From JAAYUH01 sp964640995 (lineage in GTDB: Bacteria; Caldisericota; Caldisericia; B22-G15), in assembly GCA_964640995.1 (NCBI GenBank), contig CAZXJJ010000004.1:23591-87590 (forward strand): 64,000 nt of DNA, given 5' to 3'. Below, piece after piece: positions 52,292-62,000 of the stretch (the first letter of the stretch is position 1; the number at the start of each line of letters is the position of its first letter). Below the pieces are notes generated by a model. That model was not told the DNA's origin. It did no database searches and saw only the letters and a list, made by a program, of their open reading frames with translations. Position numbers and translations under genes: made by a program.

Positions 52292-53282
52292 CATAAATCT
52301 CCTCAATCTTTGCTTCAAATTTTTTATCTTTAAAATTAATATAAAATTTTTTCATTTTACCTAAGAGGGTTTTAAACTTTTCGATTTTCCTTTCCATCTC
52401 AAAATATAAAAATTGTGCCTCTTTTAAGGAAACTTTCTCAAATTTTATTTTGTCATTAAATCTTTTTTGTGCTAACAGAGGAATATCAACTTTTATCACA
52501 TTTCCTAATTTTGTATAACCTCCTGTTGTTGGTCTATCTTTCATTAAAATTATTGGTTTTCCATTTTGAGGAACTTGAATTGTTCCTAAATTTACTCCCT
52601 CAGAAATAATTGTTTCTTTTCCTTTTTTGAATTTTAATTCTTCTCCATCTAACCTTATTGCAACTCTATCTGACTTTTCAGAAATAATGTAATAACTATT
52701 TAAAAATTTTTCAATCTCCATCTCTTCAAATCTATCTTCATCTGGTCCTAAAATAAATCTTATTTTATCTTTTTCAAAATCCAGTTTAAACTCAGAAGGA
52801 AAATTTCTATTTAAAACACTTCCATCAAAAAAATCTGAAACTTTAATGGTGTCGCCTTTTTTTAATTTAACTCCTTTATTTAAAAACTTATCAAAAGAGG
52901 CACTTCCTAAAAATTTTTCAACTTTAACTCCATCTTGAATTATTAAATAACTTCTGAATCCCCTCTTTACATAATCAAGTTTTAAAATTGAGCCCTTTTT
53001 AACAAGATATGGTTTATAACACTCTATTTTTTCATCATTTAAATAAGCATCAATCTCTCCTCCAGTTAAAGTGATTATTTTATCACTTAAAAATTCAAGA
53101 GTTGGTCCTTTTAAAGTTATTTCAATTTGGGGGTAGTTTTCAGGTGTATTTAGAAAAATATTTCCAATTCTAAATGAATATTCATCCATTGCTCCAGAAG
53201 TTGTAATTCCGAATCTTAAAAAATTCTCTCTTCCTAAATCTTGAACTGTTGTATAAAAGCCTTCTTCCAAAACTCTTGTCAT
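52266..53282 (-). CDS. pxpC: 5-oxoprolinase subunit C (biotin-dependent carboxyltransferase-like)
   Basis: 338 residues: TVQDLGRENFLRFGITTSGAMD is the family signature (region near residue 12), with GPDEDRF and the GTIQVPQNGKPIILMKDRPTTGGY region. Start overlaps the pxpB stop by 4 nt. Confidence 0.93.
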   Translation of the reverse strand: MTRVLEEGFYTTVQDLGRENFLRFGITTSGAMDEYSFRIGNIFLNTPENYPQIEITLKGPTLEFLSDKIITLTGGEIDAYLNDEKIECYKPYLVKKGSILKLDYVKRGFRSYLIIQDGVKVEKFLGSASFDKFLNKGVKLKKGDTIKVSDFFDGSVLNRNFPSEFKLDFEKDKIRFILGPDEDRFEEMEIEKFLNSYYIISEKSDRVAIRLDGEELKFKKGKETIISEGVNLGTIQVPQNGKPIILMKDRPTTGGYTKLGNVIKVDIPLLAQKRFNDKIKFEKVSLKEAQFLYFEMERKIEKFKTLLGKMKKFYINFKDKKFEAKIEEIYDEENFNKH

Positions 53283-53977
53283 AAAAACTTTATCTCTTCT
53301 TTATAATTTTTTAAAAAATCATCTTTTGATATTCTTTTAAATCTTACAAAATCTCCTTCTTTAATTTTATTTTTTATTTCATTTTCAATCTCAATTAAAT
53401 TTATATATGTTAAACCAACTATTCTAAAACCACCTGGAGATGAAATACTATAAATACCAAGTTGCTCTCCTCCTATTCCAATGCTTCCTTTAGGAACTGA
53501 AACTCTCGGAGAATCTAATCTTGGTGTATAAAGAATTTTTGGTAAACCACCAAGATAAATAAAACCTGGTAAAAATCCAAACATATAAACATAGTAAATT
53601 TTTTTGAGTAAAATTTTTATTGCTTTTTCCTCACTTAAATTATGATATTTAGAGACATATGGTAAATCAATTCCTAAATCACTTCCAAAATATGCTGGAA
53701 TTTCAAAAACTCTCTTTCTTTTTATATAGAAAAACTTCTTTTTATATTGAAATTTTGACAATATCTCTTTTAAATCTTCATAAGAAATTTTATTTGGATC
53801 ATAAAGAACGAGAAGAGATCTATATGAAGGAATTAACTCTTTTATTCCAGGAATTTTTTCATTGAACAAAAAATTTTTTAGATCTTGAACCTTTAAATTT
53901 GTTTTTAAACTTATATTCTCTTCAAATCTTATTAAAATTCCATCTTCACCAAGTATCTTTATTTCAACTTGACTCAT
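53279..53977 (-). CDS. pxpB: 5-oxoprolinase subunit B (KipI-like)
   Basis: 232 residues: IPSYRSLLVLYDP, IPAYFGSDLGIDLPYVSKYH, GFLPGFIYLGGLPK, RLDSPRVSVPKGSIGIGG, ISSPGGFRIVG. First gene of pxpBCA. A GATAAT lies 12 nt before the ATG. Confidence 0.94.
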   Translation of the reverse strand: MSQVEIKILGEDGILIRFEENISLKTNLKVQDLKNFLFNEKIPGIKELIPSYRSLLVLYDPNKISYEDLKEILSKFQYKKKFFYIKRKRVFEIPAYFGSDLGIDLPYVSKYHNLSEEKAIKILLKKIYYVYMFGFLPGFIYLGGLPKILYTPRLDSPRVSVPKGSIGIGGEQLGIYSISSPGGFRIVGLTYINLIEIENEIKNKIKEGDFVRFKRISKDDFLKNYKEEIKFL

Positions 53978-53997
53978 ACTTAATTTAAGATTATCAT
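53969..53997 (+). promoter_or_regulatory. Promoter of the EamA gene, leaderless
   Basis: TTGACT (53969-53974), 17 bp, TATCAT (53992-53997), then 7 nt to the ATG. The -35 lies inside the first codons of divergent pxpB. Confidence 0.72.
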
Positions 53998-54004
53998 TTT
54001 TTGT

Positions 54005-54880
54005 ATGATTAAAAAATATATTCCATCAATGATTTTCTTAGCAGCACTGTGGGGGAGCGATTTTATGTTCATTAAAATTGGGGTTTCATCAATTCCTCCA
54101 TCATTTTTTACATCTTTAAGATTTCTCATTGCAGCAATTACTCTATTTATTTTTTTAAAATTAAGAAGAATTTCATTAAAGATAGATTTTTTATCTATAA
54201 TATTTATTTTTTTAATCTCTTTGGTTGATGTTTATCTTCCACAAATTCTAATTTCAACTGGTGAAAAATATGTTGCAAGTGGACTTACTTCTCTTATTTT
54301 ATCTTCATCTCCTATTTTTACCTTTATATTTGCACACATTTTTTTAAAAGATGAAAAACTAAATTTAAACAAAATTTTATTTGTCTTACTTGGATTTTTT
54401 GGAGTTTTTATAATTTTTTATAGAGAAGTTATTCAAAGTGATAAATTAATTCTTAAAGGTCTTATTTTAATTATTCTTGCATCCATCTTTTATGGACTTG
54501 GAGCGATTCTTCTTAAAAAAATAAGTTTAAAACATTCAGTTTTTTTATCATGTTTTTATCTTGTTCTGTTTGCTTTTTTGATTTCTATACCTTATTTTTT
54601 AACAACAAAATTCAATTTTTCTCAAATAAAATTATCATCAATTTTGTCTATTTTTTATGTCGGAATTGTCTTACAATCTTTTGCATATACTTTCTTTTTG
54701 AGTTCAATTAGAAAATTTGGTGCATCTAAAACCTCTTTTGTTGGATATATTGTTCCTGTTTTCGGTATAATTTATGGTGGTATTTTTTTAAAAGAATCAA
54801 TAAATATTAACACTTTAATAGGAGGAGCTTTAATTATTTTATCAGTTTATCTCATTGAAAAAGTGAATAAGAATTCATAA
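54005..54880 (+). CDS. EamA/DMT family permease
   Basis: 291 residues, ten membrane helices in two EamA halves: FLAALWGSDFMFIKIGVSSI, ASGLTSLILSSSPIFTFIFA, and KFGASKTSFVGYIVPVFGII. Substrate unknown (metabolite exporter or amino-acid type). Convergent with rsmG (6-nt overlap). Confidence 0.9.
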   Translation: MIKKYIPSMIFLAALWGSDFMFIKIGVSSIPPSFFTSLRFLIAAITLFIFLKLRRISLKIDFLSIIFIFLISLVDVYLPQILISTGEKYVASGLTSLILSSSPIFTFIFAHIFLKDEKLNLNKILFVLLGFFGVFIIFYREVIQSDKLILKGLILIILASIFYGLGAILLKKISLKHSVFLSCFYLVLFAFLISIPYFLTTKFNFSQIKLSSILSIFYVGIVLQSFAYTFFLSSIRKFGASKTSFVGYIVPVFGIIYGGIFLKESININTLIGGALIILSVYLIEKVNKNS

Positions 54881-55606
54881 ACTTCTAATTCTTTTAAAAC
54901 TTCTTGGGTATTTTTCTGGAGTCAACTTTATTTTCTTTAAAACTAACAAAGCTCTTTCACTTTTATAATATGGAAGTTCATATTTAAAAATATTTTCTAT
55001 TTTTAATCCAAGTTCATTTAAAAATGGGATATTTTTCTCAATTAACTCAATCTCATCAATTCCCTTCCATAAAAAAATTTTTCCATTTAATTTTACAAAA
55101 GGTGCAGTTAATTCAAAAATTCCAGGAATTTTTAAAACCCATCTTGAAAAAACAGAGTTAAAACTCTCTCTTAGGATATTTTTTAATTCATCTTTTTTTA
55201 TAAGTTCTTCTCCCCTTCCAGAAAACAAAATTGTGTTTTTCAAGCCTATAATTTTAATTACCTCATTTAAAAAATTGCACCTTTTTTTATTTGATTCAAT
55301 TAAATATAGTTCAATATCATCAAAATATAATTTAAGAGGAATCCCAGGAATTCCTGCTCCTGTTCCTATATCAATTGATTTTTCAAAAAATTCTCTTTCT
55401 CCTTTCTCATAAACAATTGGTATTAAAGAGTCAATGAATTGTTTTATTGTTATATCTTCTTTTGTCTTTTCACCTGTTAGATTAAACTTTTGATTGTAAA
55501 ATATTATTAATTCAAGATATTTTTTAAAATTTTCAAATTTTTCATCATTTATTTTTAAATTGAAATGAGAAAGTGCTTCTCTAAACCACCTCTCCCAAAG
55601 TTCCAT
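54875..55606 (-). CDS. rsmG: 16S rRNA m7G527 methyltransferase
   Basis: 243 residues: FNLTGEKTKEDITIKQFIDS, SAM motif DIGTGAGIPGIPLKL, LIESNKKRCNFL, SRWVLKIPGI. Starts 6 nt after nadK. Confidence 0.93.
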   Translation of the reverse strand: MELWERWFREALSHFNLKINDEKFENFKKYLELIIFYNQKFNLTGEKTKEDITIKQFIDSLIPIVYEKGEREFFEKSIDIGTGAGIPGIPLKLYFDDIELYLIESNKKRCNFLNEVIKIIGLKNTILFSGRGEELIKKDELKNILRESFNSVFSRWVLKIPGIFELTAPFVKLNGKIFLWKGIDEIELIEKNIPFLNELGLKIENIFKYELPYYKSERALLVLKKIKLTPEKYPRSFKRIRSL

Positions 55607-55612
55607 TAAACT

Positions 55613-56416
55613 CTAACTTCCCCATTTGAATTTTGAATTTACAACAAGATAAAAATTTTTTTCTTTGAGTCTAATTAACTTTGCATCTCTATCACTCAAT
55701 CTAAAAACAAGGTGGTCATTTTTAATCAGGTCTTCCCTTTTTATGCCATCTTCAATAAAGAAAACTTTACTCTCTTCATCAACAATTTTAATTGAAAGTT
55801 TCTCCTCTTTTGATAAAACAACAGGTCTTGCAGTAAGTTTATGAGAGTAGAGTGTTGTTAAAAGATATGCATCACATTTTGGAGAAAGAATAGGTCCACC
55901 AGCAGAAAGAGAATAAGCAGTTGAGCCATTTGGAGTTGAAACAATAACTCCATCTCCTTTCATTTTAAAAACAGATACACCATCTATGAATATTTCAACT
56001 GTTATTATTTGTGATAGAGTATCTTTTGAAATTACAAAATCATTAAAAGCGAAATATTTCCCAAGAGTTTTTCCCTCTCTTATAATTTCACATTCAAGAA
56101 CTTTTCTTGTTTCAATTTTAAATTTCCCATTTATTAATTTTTCAATTGCATCAAAAACATCTTCTTTTTCAACATCTGTTAAAAAACCTAAACCTCCAAG
56201 ATTTATACCTAAAACTGGTGAATCATATTTATATGCATATTGAAATGCTTTTAGAAGAGTTCCATCTCCTCCAAAAGATAAAATAATTGAATTTGATAAA
56301 TCTTTTTCATTATCAATATAAAAAGCATCAACTCCTTTTTCCTTTAAATATTGAATAACTATTTTTGATAAATTTTTTGCTTCATCAGTTTCTTTATAAA
56401 GAATCCCTATTTTCAT
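55613..56416 (-). CDS. nadK: NAD kinase
   Basis: 267 residues from the ATG at 56416 (AAAAGGAGATTTT before it). GGDGT motif in LSFGGDGTLLKAF; NGSTAYSLSAGGPIL; LGINLGGLGFLTDV. Makes NADP. Overlaps tlyA by 23 nt. Confidence 0.94.
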   Translation of the reverse strand: MKIGILYKETDEAKNLSKIVIQYLKEKGVDAFYIDNEKDLSNSIILSFGGDGTLLKAFQYAYKYDSPVLGINLGGLGFLTDVEKEDVFDAIEKLINGKFKIETRKVLECEIIREGKTLGKYFAFNDFVISKDTLSQIITVEIFIDGVSVFKMKGDGVIVSTPNGSTAYSLSAGGPILSPKCDAYLLTTLYSHKLTARPVVLSKEEKLSIKIVDEESKVFFIEDGIKREDLIKNDHLVFRLSDRDAKLIRLKEKNFYLVVNSKFKWGS

Positions 56417-57215
56417 AAAATCTCCTTTTTGCTTCTTCAATTGATTTTTCAACTAAACTTTCTAAATTAAAATCAAATGGTAATCTCATTTTAATCATAT
56501 ATAATAAATATTCAATATTTCCATCTTTTCCTTTAATAGGAGAAGGAATTAAACCTATTGGATTGAATTCTTGTGATTTAATGAACTCTAAAAAATCTAT
56601 TAAAACACTTTTATGAATTTTAAAATCAACAATTACACCATTTTTAATATTTTCTCTTCCAACCTCAAATTGAGGTTTAATTAAAACAATGTATTCTCCA
56701 TTCTCTTTTAAGAACTTTTTACAATTTGAAATTATAAGTTTCGAAGATATAAATGAAGTGTCCTCAGTTATTAAATCAACCTTTTCGGGAATATCTTCTT
56801 CACTGAGATATCTTGCATTTAACCCCTCTTTTACAACAACTCTTCTATCCTTTCTTAAACTTCCATGAAGAAGTCCTTTGCCTACATCAACTGTATAAAC
56901 TCTTTTTATACCATATTTTAAAAGAACTTCTGTGAAACCACCTGTACTTGAACCAATATCAATACAAACTTTATTATTAATATCAATATTGAATCTTTCA
57001 ATTATCTCTTCTAACTTTTCTCCACCTCTTGAAACAAATGGTAAATCATCAACAACTATTATATTTGCATCTTTATCAACATATATTCCACTTTTATTTA
57101 CTTTTCTTCCATTCACTATAACATAACCCCTTTTTATTGCTTCTTGTGCTTTTGATCTTGATTCAAAAAGACCTTTTTCTAAAAGTGCTTTATCAAGCCT
57201 TAATTTTCTTTCCAA
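56394..57215 (-). CDS. tlyA: TlyA-type rRNA cytidine-2'-O-methyltransferase
   Basis: 273 residues. An S4 RNA-binding domain (RLDKALLEKGLFESRSKAQE) followed by an FtsJ-like methylase: DIGSSTGGFTEVLLKYG, LIKPQFEVGRE. The dxs-tlyA-nadK order is common in bacteria. Confidence 0.92.
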   Translation of the reverse strand: MERKLRLDKALLEKGLFESRSKAQEAIKRGYVIVNGRKVNKSGIYVDKDANIIVVDDLPFVSRGGEKLEEIIERFNIDINNKVCIDIGSSTGGFTEVLLKYGIKRVYTVDVGKGLLHGSLRKDRRVVVKEGLNARYLSEEDIPEKVDLITEDTSFISSKLIISNCKKFLKENGEYIVLIKPQFEVGRENIKNGVIVDFKIHKSVLIDFLEFIKSQEFNPIGLIPSPIKGKDGNIEYLLYMIKMRLPFDFNLESLVEKSIEEAKRRFYENRDSL

Positions 57216-59043
57216 TTAAATTTAATAGAACCTCCTTTATGCTATCTTTATCAAATTTATATCTTTTAAGTAACTCCTCTCTTGTTCCAACAGGAGGAAA
57301 TGTTTCGGTTATAGCAAGGTGAATTAATTTTATATTCTCAATGTTTTGAAGTTTTGGAATAATTTTTGAACCAACACCGTTTAAATAATAGTGCTCCTCT
57401 AAAATTAAAACTTTTTTTACTTTCTCAGCATATTTTAAAATTGTAAAAATAGGAATTGGGTTTGCAAATCTTAAATTAAGAATCATAGGATGTAAATCTT
57501 GTTCTTTTAACTCTAATGATGCTTTATATGCATAAAAACTTAATTTTCCAAGTGAAATAATTAATGCATCATCTCCTTCAAGTAGAATTTCAGGTTCATA
57601 TGGATTAATTTCAGTTTTAATGTTTAAATTTTCTGATGAATCTTTTGGATATCTTATCATGCAAGGTTTTTTCTCATATAAGGAAAAATTAAGCATTGCC
57701 CTTAACTCATCTCCATCTTTTGGAGCCATAATTACAAAATCATCTGAAAAAGAAAAATATGCTATATCAAAAATACCTTGATGTGTTTCTCCATCCTCTG
57801 GAACAAGACCAGCTCTATCAACTGCAAAATTTACCTTAACTTTTTGAAGAGATACATCAAGTAAAATTTGGTCTATTGCTCTTTGTAAAAAAGTTGAATA
57901 AATTGTAACAAATGGAAGTGCTCCTCCTTTAGCAAGACCTCCTGCAAAAGAGACTGCATGCTCTTCTGCGATTCCTACATCAAAAAACCTATCAGGAAAG
58001 GTCTCTTTAAATTTTTTTAACCCAGTCCCTAACTCCATAGCAGCCGTTATAGCAACAACCTTTTTATCTTTTTCACCAATTTTTACCATCTCATCTCCAA
58101 AAACTTGAGAGAATGATTCTTCTTTTTTTGAAGAGATTAAAAAAGGAGGAGATGAGTGATATATGTCTGGGTCATCTTCTGCAAAATCAATTCCTTTTCC
58201 TTTTTTGGTAATTATGTGAACAATTCTTGGCATCTTAATGTCTTTCACTTTATTAAATACATCAATTAAAAGTGTAATATTATGTCCGTCAAAAGGTCCA
58301 AAATACATTATGCCTAGCTCTTCAAAAACAATTCCAGGAATTATTGCTTCTTTTACAATAAGTTTCAATTTATTTATAAAACTAATTAAACTCTCTCCAA
58401 ATTTTCCTCTTTTCTTTAAAATTTCATTTAATTTATTAACTGAATCTCTATAAAATTTTCCTGCTCTTAGTTTTGAAAAATATGAAGAGAGTGCACCAAC
58501 ATTTTTTGAAATTGACATTCCATTGTCATTTAAAACTATTAAAATATCTTTTTTTGAATGTCCTAAATTATTTAGTGCTTCCCAAATTTCTCCACCTGTT
58601 AAAGCTCCATCTCCTATTATATTTACAATTTTATAATTTTCGCCATTTAAATCTCTTGCTGATGCTAAACCAAGTGATAGGGAAAGTGAATTTGAAGCAT
58701 GACCTACAAAAAATGTATCATATTCACTTTCTTTTGGTGATGGATAACCAGAAAGACCACCACTTCTTCTTAAAAGGGAAAATTTATCTTTTCTTCCAGT
58801 TAAAATTTTGTAAGGATAACATTGATGTCCAACATCAAAAATAATTTTATCTTCTGGTGGATTAAATGTATAAAGAAGAGAAATAATTAATTCAACTGTT
58901 CCTAAATTTGAAGAAAGGTGTCCTCCATTTTTGCCGACAACTTCTTTTATGAGTTCTCTTATTTCAAAAGAAAGAGTTTTTAATTCTTCAAAATTTAATT
59001 TTCTTATATCTTCTGGTGTATTTATTCTTTCTAAGAGAGCCAT
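57193..59043 (-). CDS. dxs: 1-deoxy-D-xylulose-5-phosphate synthase
   Basis: 616 residues. First step of the MEP isoprenoid pathway. GHLSSNLGTVELI, FDVGHQCYPYKILTGR, GDGALTGGEIWEALNN (TPP), VGIAEEHAV, YSTFLQRAIDQ. Start ATG follows the prenyl synthase gene, overlapping it by 13 nt. Confidence 0.97.
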   Translation of the reverse strand: MALLERINTPEDIRKLNFEELKTLSFEIRELIKEVVGKNGGHLSSNLGTVELIISLLYTFNPPEDKIIFDVGHQCYPYKILTGRKDKFSLLRRSGGLSGYPSPKESEYDTFFVGHASNSLSLSLGLASARDLNGENYKIVNIIGDGALTGGEIWEALNNLGHSKKDILIVLNDNGMSISKNVGALSSYFSKLRAGKFYRDSVNKLNEILKKRGKFGESLISFINKLKLIVKEAIIPGIVFEELGIMYFGPFDGHNITLLIDVFNKVKDIKMPRIVHIITKKGKGIDFAEDDPDIYHSSPPFLISSKKEESFSQVFGDEMVKIGEKDKKVVAITAAMELGTGLKKFKETFPDRFFDVGIAEEHAVSFAGGLAKGGALPFVTIYSTFLQRAIDQILLDVSLQKVKVNFAVDRAGLVPEDGETHQGIFDIAYFSFSDDFVIMAPKDGDELRAMLNFSLYEKKPCMIRYPKDSSENLNIKTEINPYEPEILLEGDDALIISLGKLSFYAYKASLELKEQDLHPMILNLRFANPIPIFTILKYAEKVKKVLILEEHYYLNGVGSKIIPKLQNIENIKLIHLAITETFPPVGTREELLKRYKFDKDSIKEVLLNLIGKKIKA

Positions 59044-59882
59044 GATTTAAGATAATAAACAAAAAATTTTAAAATATCATTTCTTAAATTTAATTTCTTT
59101 ATTATACTTAAACTCTCATTGAGATAATTTAATACAATTTCTTTTGATTTTTCTAAACCAAAAAATTTTGGAAATGTAACCCTATTTTCATCTTCTGAAC
59201 CCTTTTTTGCATCTTCAATATCATCAAGAATCTGATAGGTAAGCCCAATTTTTTCTCCAAAATCTTCGATTATTTTTATATTCTCTTCATCTGTTTCACT
59301 TAAAATTGCTCCAACTTTAAGTGATGCTTTTATTAAAGAGCCGGTTTTTCTTGAATGAATATAATAGAGAAGTTCTTCATTTGCTTCATCAGGTGAGGTG
59401 ATAACATCCATAACTTGCCCACCAATCATTCCATTTATTCCGGAGGCTGAAGATATCTCATAAATTGATTTTAAAGTTAATTCTTCTTTAAAATTTTTAG
59501 TTTTTGACATAACTTCAAATGCAAGAGTTAAAAAAGCATCCCCAGCGAGAATTGCTATATCTTCTCCAAAAACTTTATGAAGCGATGGTTTTCCTCTTCT
59601 TGTTTCTGCATTATCAATTGGTGGCAGGTCATCATGAATTAATGAATAGGTGTGAATAAATTCTATTCCTATAGCAAAAGGAAGAGCAACTTCTTCTCCC
59701 TCTTTAAAAGAAGAGTAAGATGCAAGAAGAAGAGTTGGTCTTAACCTTTTTCCCCCACCTTTAATTGAATATGTTAAAGCAGGATAAATTGGAGAAGTTT
59801 TATAATCATTTAAAATACTATCTATTTCTTTTTCAATTATTTCACTTTTTTCTTTAAGAAAGTTTAAAAAAATCTCTTCCAT
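59031..59882 (-). CDS. ispA: Polyprenyl (farnesyl/geranylgeranyl) diphosphate synthase
   Basis: 283 residues. First Asp-rich motif HDDLPPIDNAETRRGKPS carries the two-residue insert of IspA-type enzymes; second motif LDDIEDAK; GGKRLRPTLLLAS. The product length (C15 or C20) is not certain. Confidence 0.9.
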   Translation of the reverse strand: MEEIFLNFLKEKSEIIEKEIDSILNDYKTSPIYPALTYSIKGGGKRLRPTLLLASYSSFKEGEEVALPFAIGIEFIHTYSLIHDDLPPIDNAETRRGKPSLHKVFGEDIAILAGDAFLTLAFEVMSKTKNFKEELTLKSIYEISSASGINGMIGGQVMDVITSPDEANEELLYYIHSRKTGSLIKASLKVGAILSETDEENIKIIEDFGEKIGLTYQILDDIEDAKKGSEDENRVTFPKFFGLEKSKEIVLNYLNESLSIIKKLNLRNDILKFFVYYLKSWLS

Positions 59883-59886
59883 AATT

Positions 59887-60159
59887 TCATTTTATAACAA
59901 AATTTTTGAATTCCCCTTTTGGTTCAAGAAATGAATATTCAACATTCGAAACAGAGGCACCAGAAGGTCCTGTTTTTAAATGTTCTAAAATTTTATTTAA
60001 ATCCTCCTCTTCTCCTTCACCAACAAATGCAACAGTTCCATCTATGTTATTCTTCACAAATCCTTTTATGTCATATTTTTTTGCAAAATAGTGAATGTAA
60101 AATCTAAATCCGACTCCTTGAACTATTCCATAAACTTTTGCTTCAAGCCTCTTCTTCAC
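59887..60159 (-). CDS. acyP: Acylphosphatase
   Basis: 90 residues: YGIVQGVGFRFYIHYFAKKY and GFVKNNIDGTVAFVGEGEE, with the catalytic Arg and Asn present. GTG at 60159 with GGAGAGG 7 nt upstream; it overlaps the nusB end by 17 nt. Confidence 0.92.
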   Translation of the reverse strand: MKKRLEAKVYGIVQGVGFRFYIHYFAKKYDIKGFVKNNIDGTVAFVGEGEEEDLNKILEHLKTGPSGASVSNVEYSFLEPKGEFKNFVIK

Positions 60160-60562
60160 CTCTATACCTCTCCGCAATTCTTCCTAAGATTCCATTTATA
60201 AATTTATATGAATCATCATAACTTCCATATTTTTTAGCAATTCTAACTGCCTGATCTATAACCGCACCAGTTGGGACATCTTTTTTAAACAAAAGTTCAA
60301 AAGTTCCAATTCTTAAAATATTTCTATCAACAGTTAAAACTCTTTCCCACTCCCAATTGAGTAAAAACTCTTGAATAATTTTATCAATATAATCTAAATT
60401 TTCTATTATACCTTTAAATAGTTCAACAGCATAAATTATACTTTCTTCTGGTGTGTCATCAAATTCAAAAGTTTCAATTATTTTATCAATGTCAAAATAG
60501 GTTACATCCCTTTCATATAGAAGTTGAAGGGCTTTCTCTCTTGCTATTTCCCTAACCCTCAT
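60143..60562 (-). CDS. nusB: Transcription antitermination protein NusB
   Basis: 139 residues from the ATG at 60562: REIAREKALQLLYERD, ILRIGTFELLFKKDVPTGAV, IDQAVRIAKKYGSYDDSYKF. An alternative ATG at 60577 adds five residues. Overlaps the Asp23-like gene by 11 nt. Confidence 0.92.
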   Translation of the reverse strand: MRVREIAREKALQLLYERDVTYFDIDKIIETFEFDDTPEESIIYAVELFKGIIENLDYIDKIIQEFLLNWEWERVLTVDRNILRIGTFELLFKKDVPTGAVIDQAVRIAKKYGSYDDSYKFINGILGRIAERYRGEEEA

Positions 60563-60890
60563 TTTTGTCTTTAACATCTATATAATAAAAATTTATTTCA
60601 TTAATTTTATATGGTGTAAATTTTTCTAAAACTTCTTTTACTCTTTTTCTTAATTTTTTTGAAAGTTCAATTAAATCAACAAGGTAAAATACTCTTAAAA
60701 GTATATCTATATTTAAAGATTCTTTTTCTCTTTTTATTTTTATACCCTTTTTTGCTTCATCACCATCAAATATATCAATTAACTCTTTTGCAAAATCTGA
60801 ACCAAGCCCTTCTATTTCATTAAATTCTCTTATAGTTGATTCAATTAAATGTTCTATTGCATAATCACTCATTACTAAATTTTCTTTCAT
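60552..60890 (-). CDS. Asp23/Gls24 family protein (YqhY position)
   Basis: 112 residues. MSDYAIEHLIESTIREFNEI and VDLIELSKKLRKRVKEVLEK follow the Asp23 pattern, though the central glycine strand is weak. Gene order efp-Asp23-nusB matches Firmicutes yqhY, tied to fatty-acid synthesis control there. Confidence 0.7.
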   Translation of the reverse strand: MKENLVMSDYAIEHLIESTIREFNEIEGLGSDFAKELIDIFDGDEAKKGIKIKREKESLNIDILLRVFYLVDLIELSKKLRKRVKEVLEKFTPYKINEINFYYIDVKDKNEG

Positions 60891-61456
60891 TCTTTTTTAC
60901 CTAACCTTTCAAGATATTCACCAGTTCTTGTATCAACTCTTATTATTTCTCCTTTTTCAACAAAAAGAGGCACCTGAATTTTAAGTCCTGTTTCAAGAAT
61001 TGCAGGTTTACTTCCTCCTTGTGCAGTATCTCCCTTAAAACCTGGCTCTGTTTCTACAACCTCAAGGTCAACATAGTTTGGAAGTTCAACTCCAATTGCT
61101 CTATCTTTATAATATAAAACTTGTATATTCATTCCCTCCTTAAGGTAATATTTTTCATCACCAATAAACTCTTCAGGAAGTTCAATCTGTTCATATGATT
61201 TATTATCCATAAAATAATATATTGTTCCATCATTATACATATATTGAAACTCTTTCCTTTCAACATATGCTTCTTTTACTTTCTCGCCTGCTCTGAATGT
61301 TCTTTCAATTACATTTCCTGTTTCAATATTTCTAATTTTTGTTCTAACAAAAGCAGAGCCCTTTCCCGGTTTTACATGTAAAAAACTGATAACTATCCAA
61401 ACTTCACCATCAATTTCAAAAGTAACTCCAGGTCTTAAATCATTAACATCAATCAT
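60887..61456 (-). CDS. efp: Elongation factor P
   Basis: 189 residues with three beta-domains. Modified-lysine loop HVKPGKGSAFVRT (Lys32); YYKDRAIGVELPNYVDLEV; PLFVEKGEIIRVDTRTGEYL. Relieves stalling at proline runs. TAGGAGGATAG precedes the ATG. No EpmA or similar modifier is in the window. Confidence 0.97.
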   Translation of the reverse strand: MIDVNDLRPGVTFEIDGEVWIVISFLHVKPGKGSAFVRTKIRNIETGNVIERTFRAGEKVKEAYVERKEFQYMYNDGTIYYFMDNKSYEQIELPEEFIGDEKYYLKEGMNIQVLYYKDRAIGVELPNYVDLEVVETEPGFKGDTAQGGSKPAILETGLKIQVPLFVEKGEIIRVDTRTGEYLERLGKKE

Positions 61457-61505
61457 TCTATCCTCCTAAAGAATTCAACTATTTAGATTTTAACAATTAA
61501 TTTCT

Positions 61506-61514
61506 ATTATATCA
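61506..61514 (-). promoter_or_regulatory. Extended -10 promoter of efp operon
   Basis: TGATATAAT on the minus strand with about a 43-nt leader to the ATG. The rest of 61457-61610 is AT-rich with nothing else seen. Confidence 0.55.
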
Positions 61515-61611
61515 AGTTTAACAGAATAATTCGAGATGGATCAATTCAAAAAAAGATTTTAAAAATTTTATTAATAATGGAATTTCTCTTAAATATATTT
61601 ATTTAAGGTTA

Positions 61612-61639
61612 TTGACAAACACAATTCTTTTATTATAAT
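61612..61639 (+). promoter_or_regulatory. Promoter of tRNA-Asn
   Basis: TTGACA (61612-61617), 16 bp, TATAAT (61634-61639). Confidence 0.9.
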
Positions 61640-61650
61640 CAAAGATAGGT

Positions 61651-61725
61651 TCCTCGGTAGCTCAACGGTAGAGCGGGTGGCTGTTAACCACTAGGTTGCA
61701 GGTTCGAATCCTGCCCGAGGAGCCA
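61651..61725 (+). tRNA. tRNA-Asn (GTT)
   Basis: 75 nt with encoded CCA. Acceptor TCCTCGG/CCGAGGA with G73, anticodon loop CTGTTAA, T-arm GCAGG TTCGAAT CCTGC. Confidence 0.97.
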
Positions 61726-61799
61726 ATTTTTAAAGATTATCAAAATAAATAGGAAAGAATAAAAGAGAAAAATAATTTAAATAAAATTTTCTTAAACTC

Positions 61800-62000
61800 T
61801 TAACTTTCAAAAACATTTGAATCAGTAAAAATTTTTTCAAATAGTCTTTCTGGCCAATCTTTATCTTCAAGGAATAATACATGATTATCTATATATTCAT
61901 CTTTTGATGGTGGAGATGTCCTTCCTTCTGTTAATTTATCGTAGGGAGTTTTAGAAAGAATAAAAGATTCTAAAATTATATTTTCTTCACCAAGTCTTTT
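61800..62000 (-). pseudogene. In-frame C-terminal tail of the restriction gene, cut off by a stop
   Basis: After the TAA (62001-62003) the same frame stays open for 66 codons: KRLGEENIILESFILSKTPY, then YDKLTEGRTSPPSKDEY and EDKDWPERLFEKIF, to a TAA at 61800. No start or ribosome site precedes it. Confidence 0.75.
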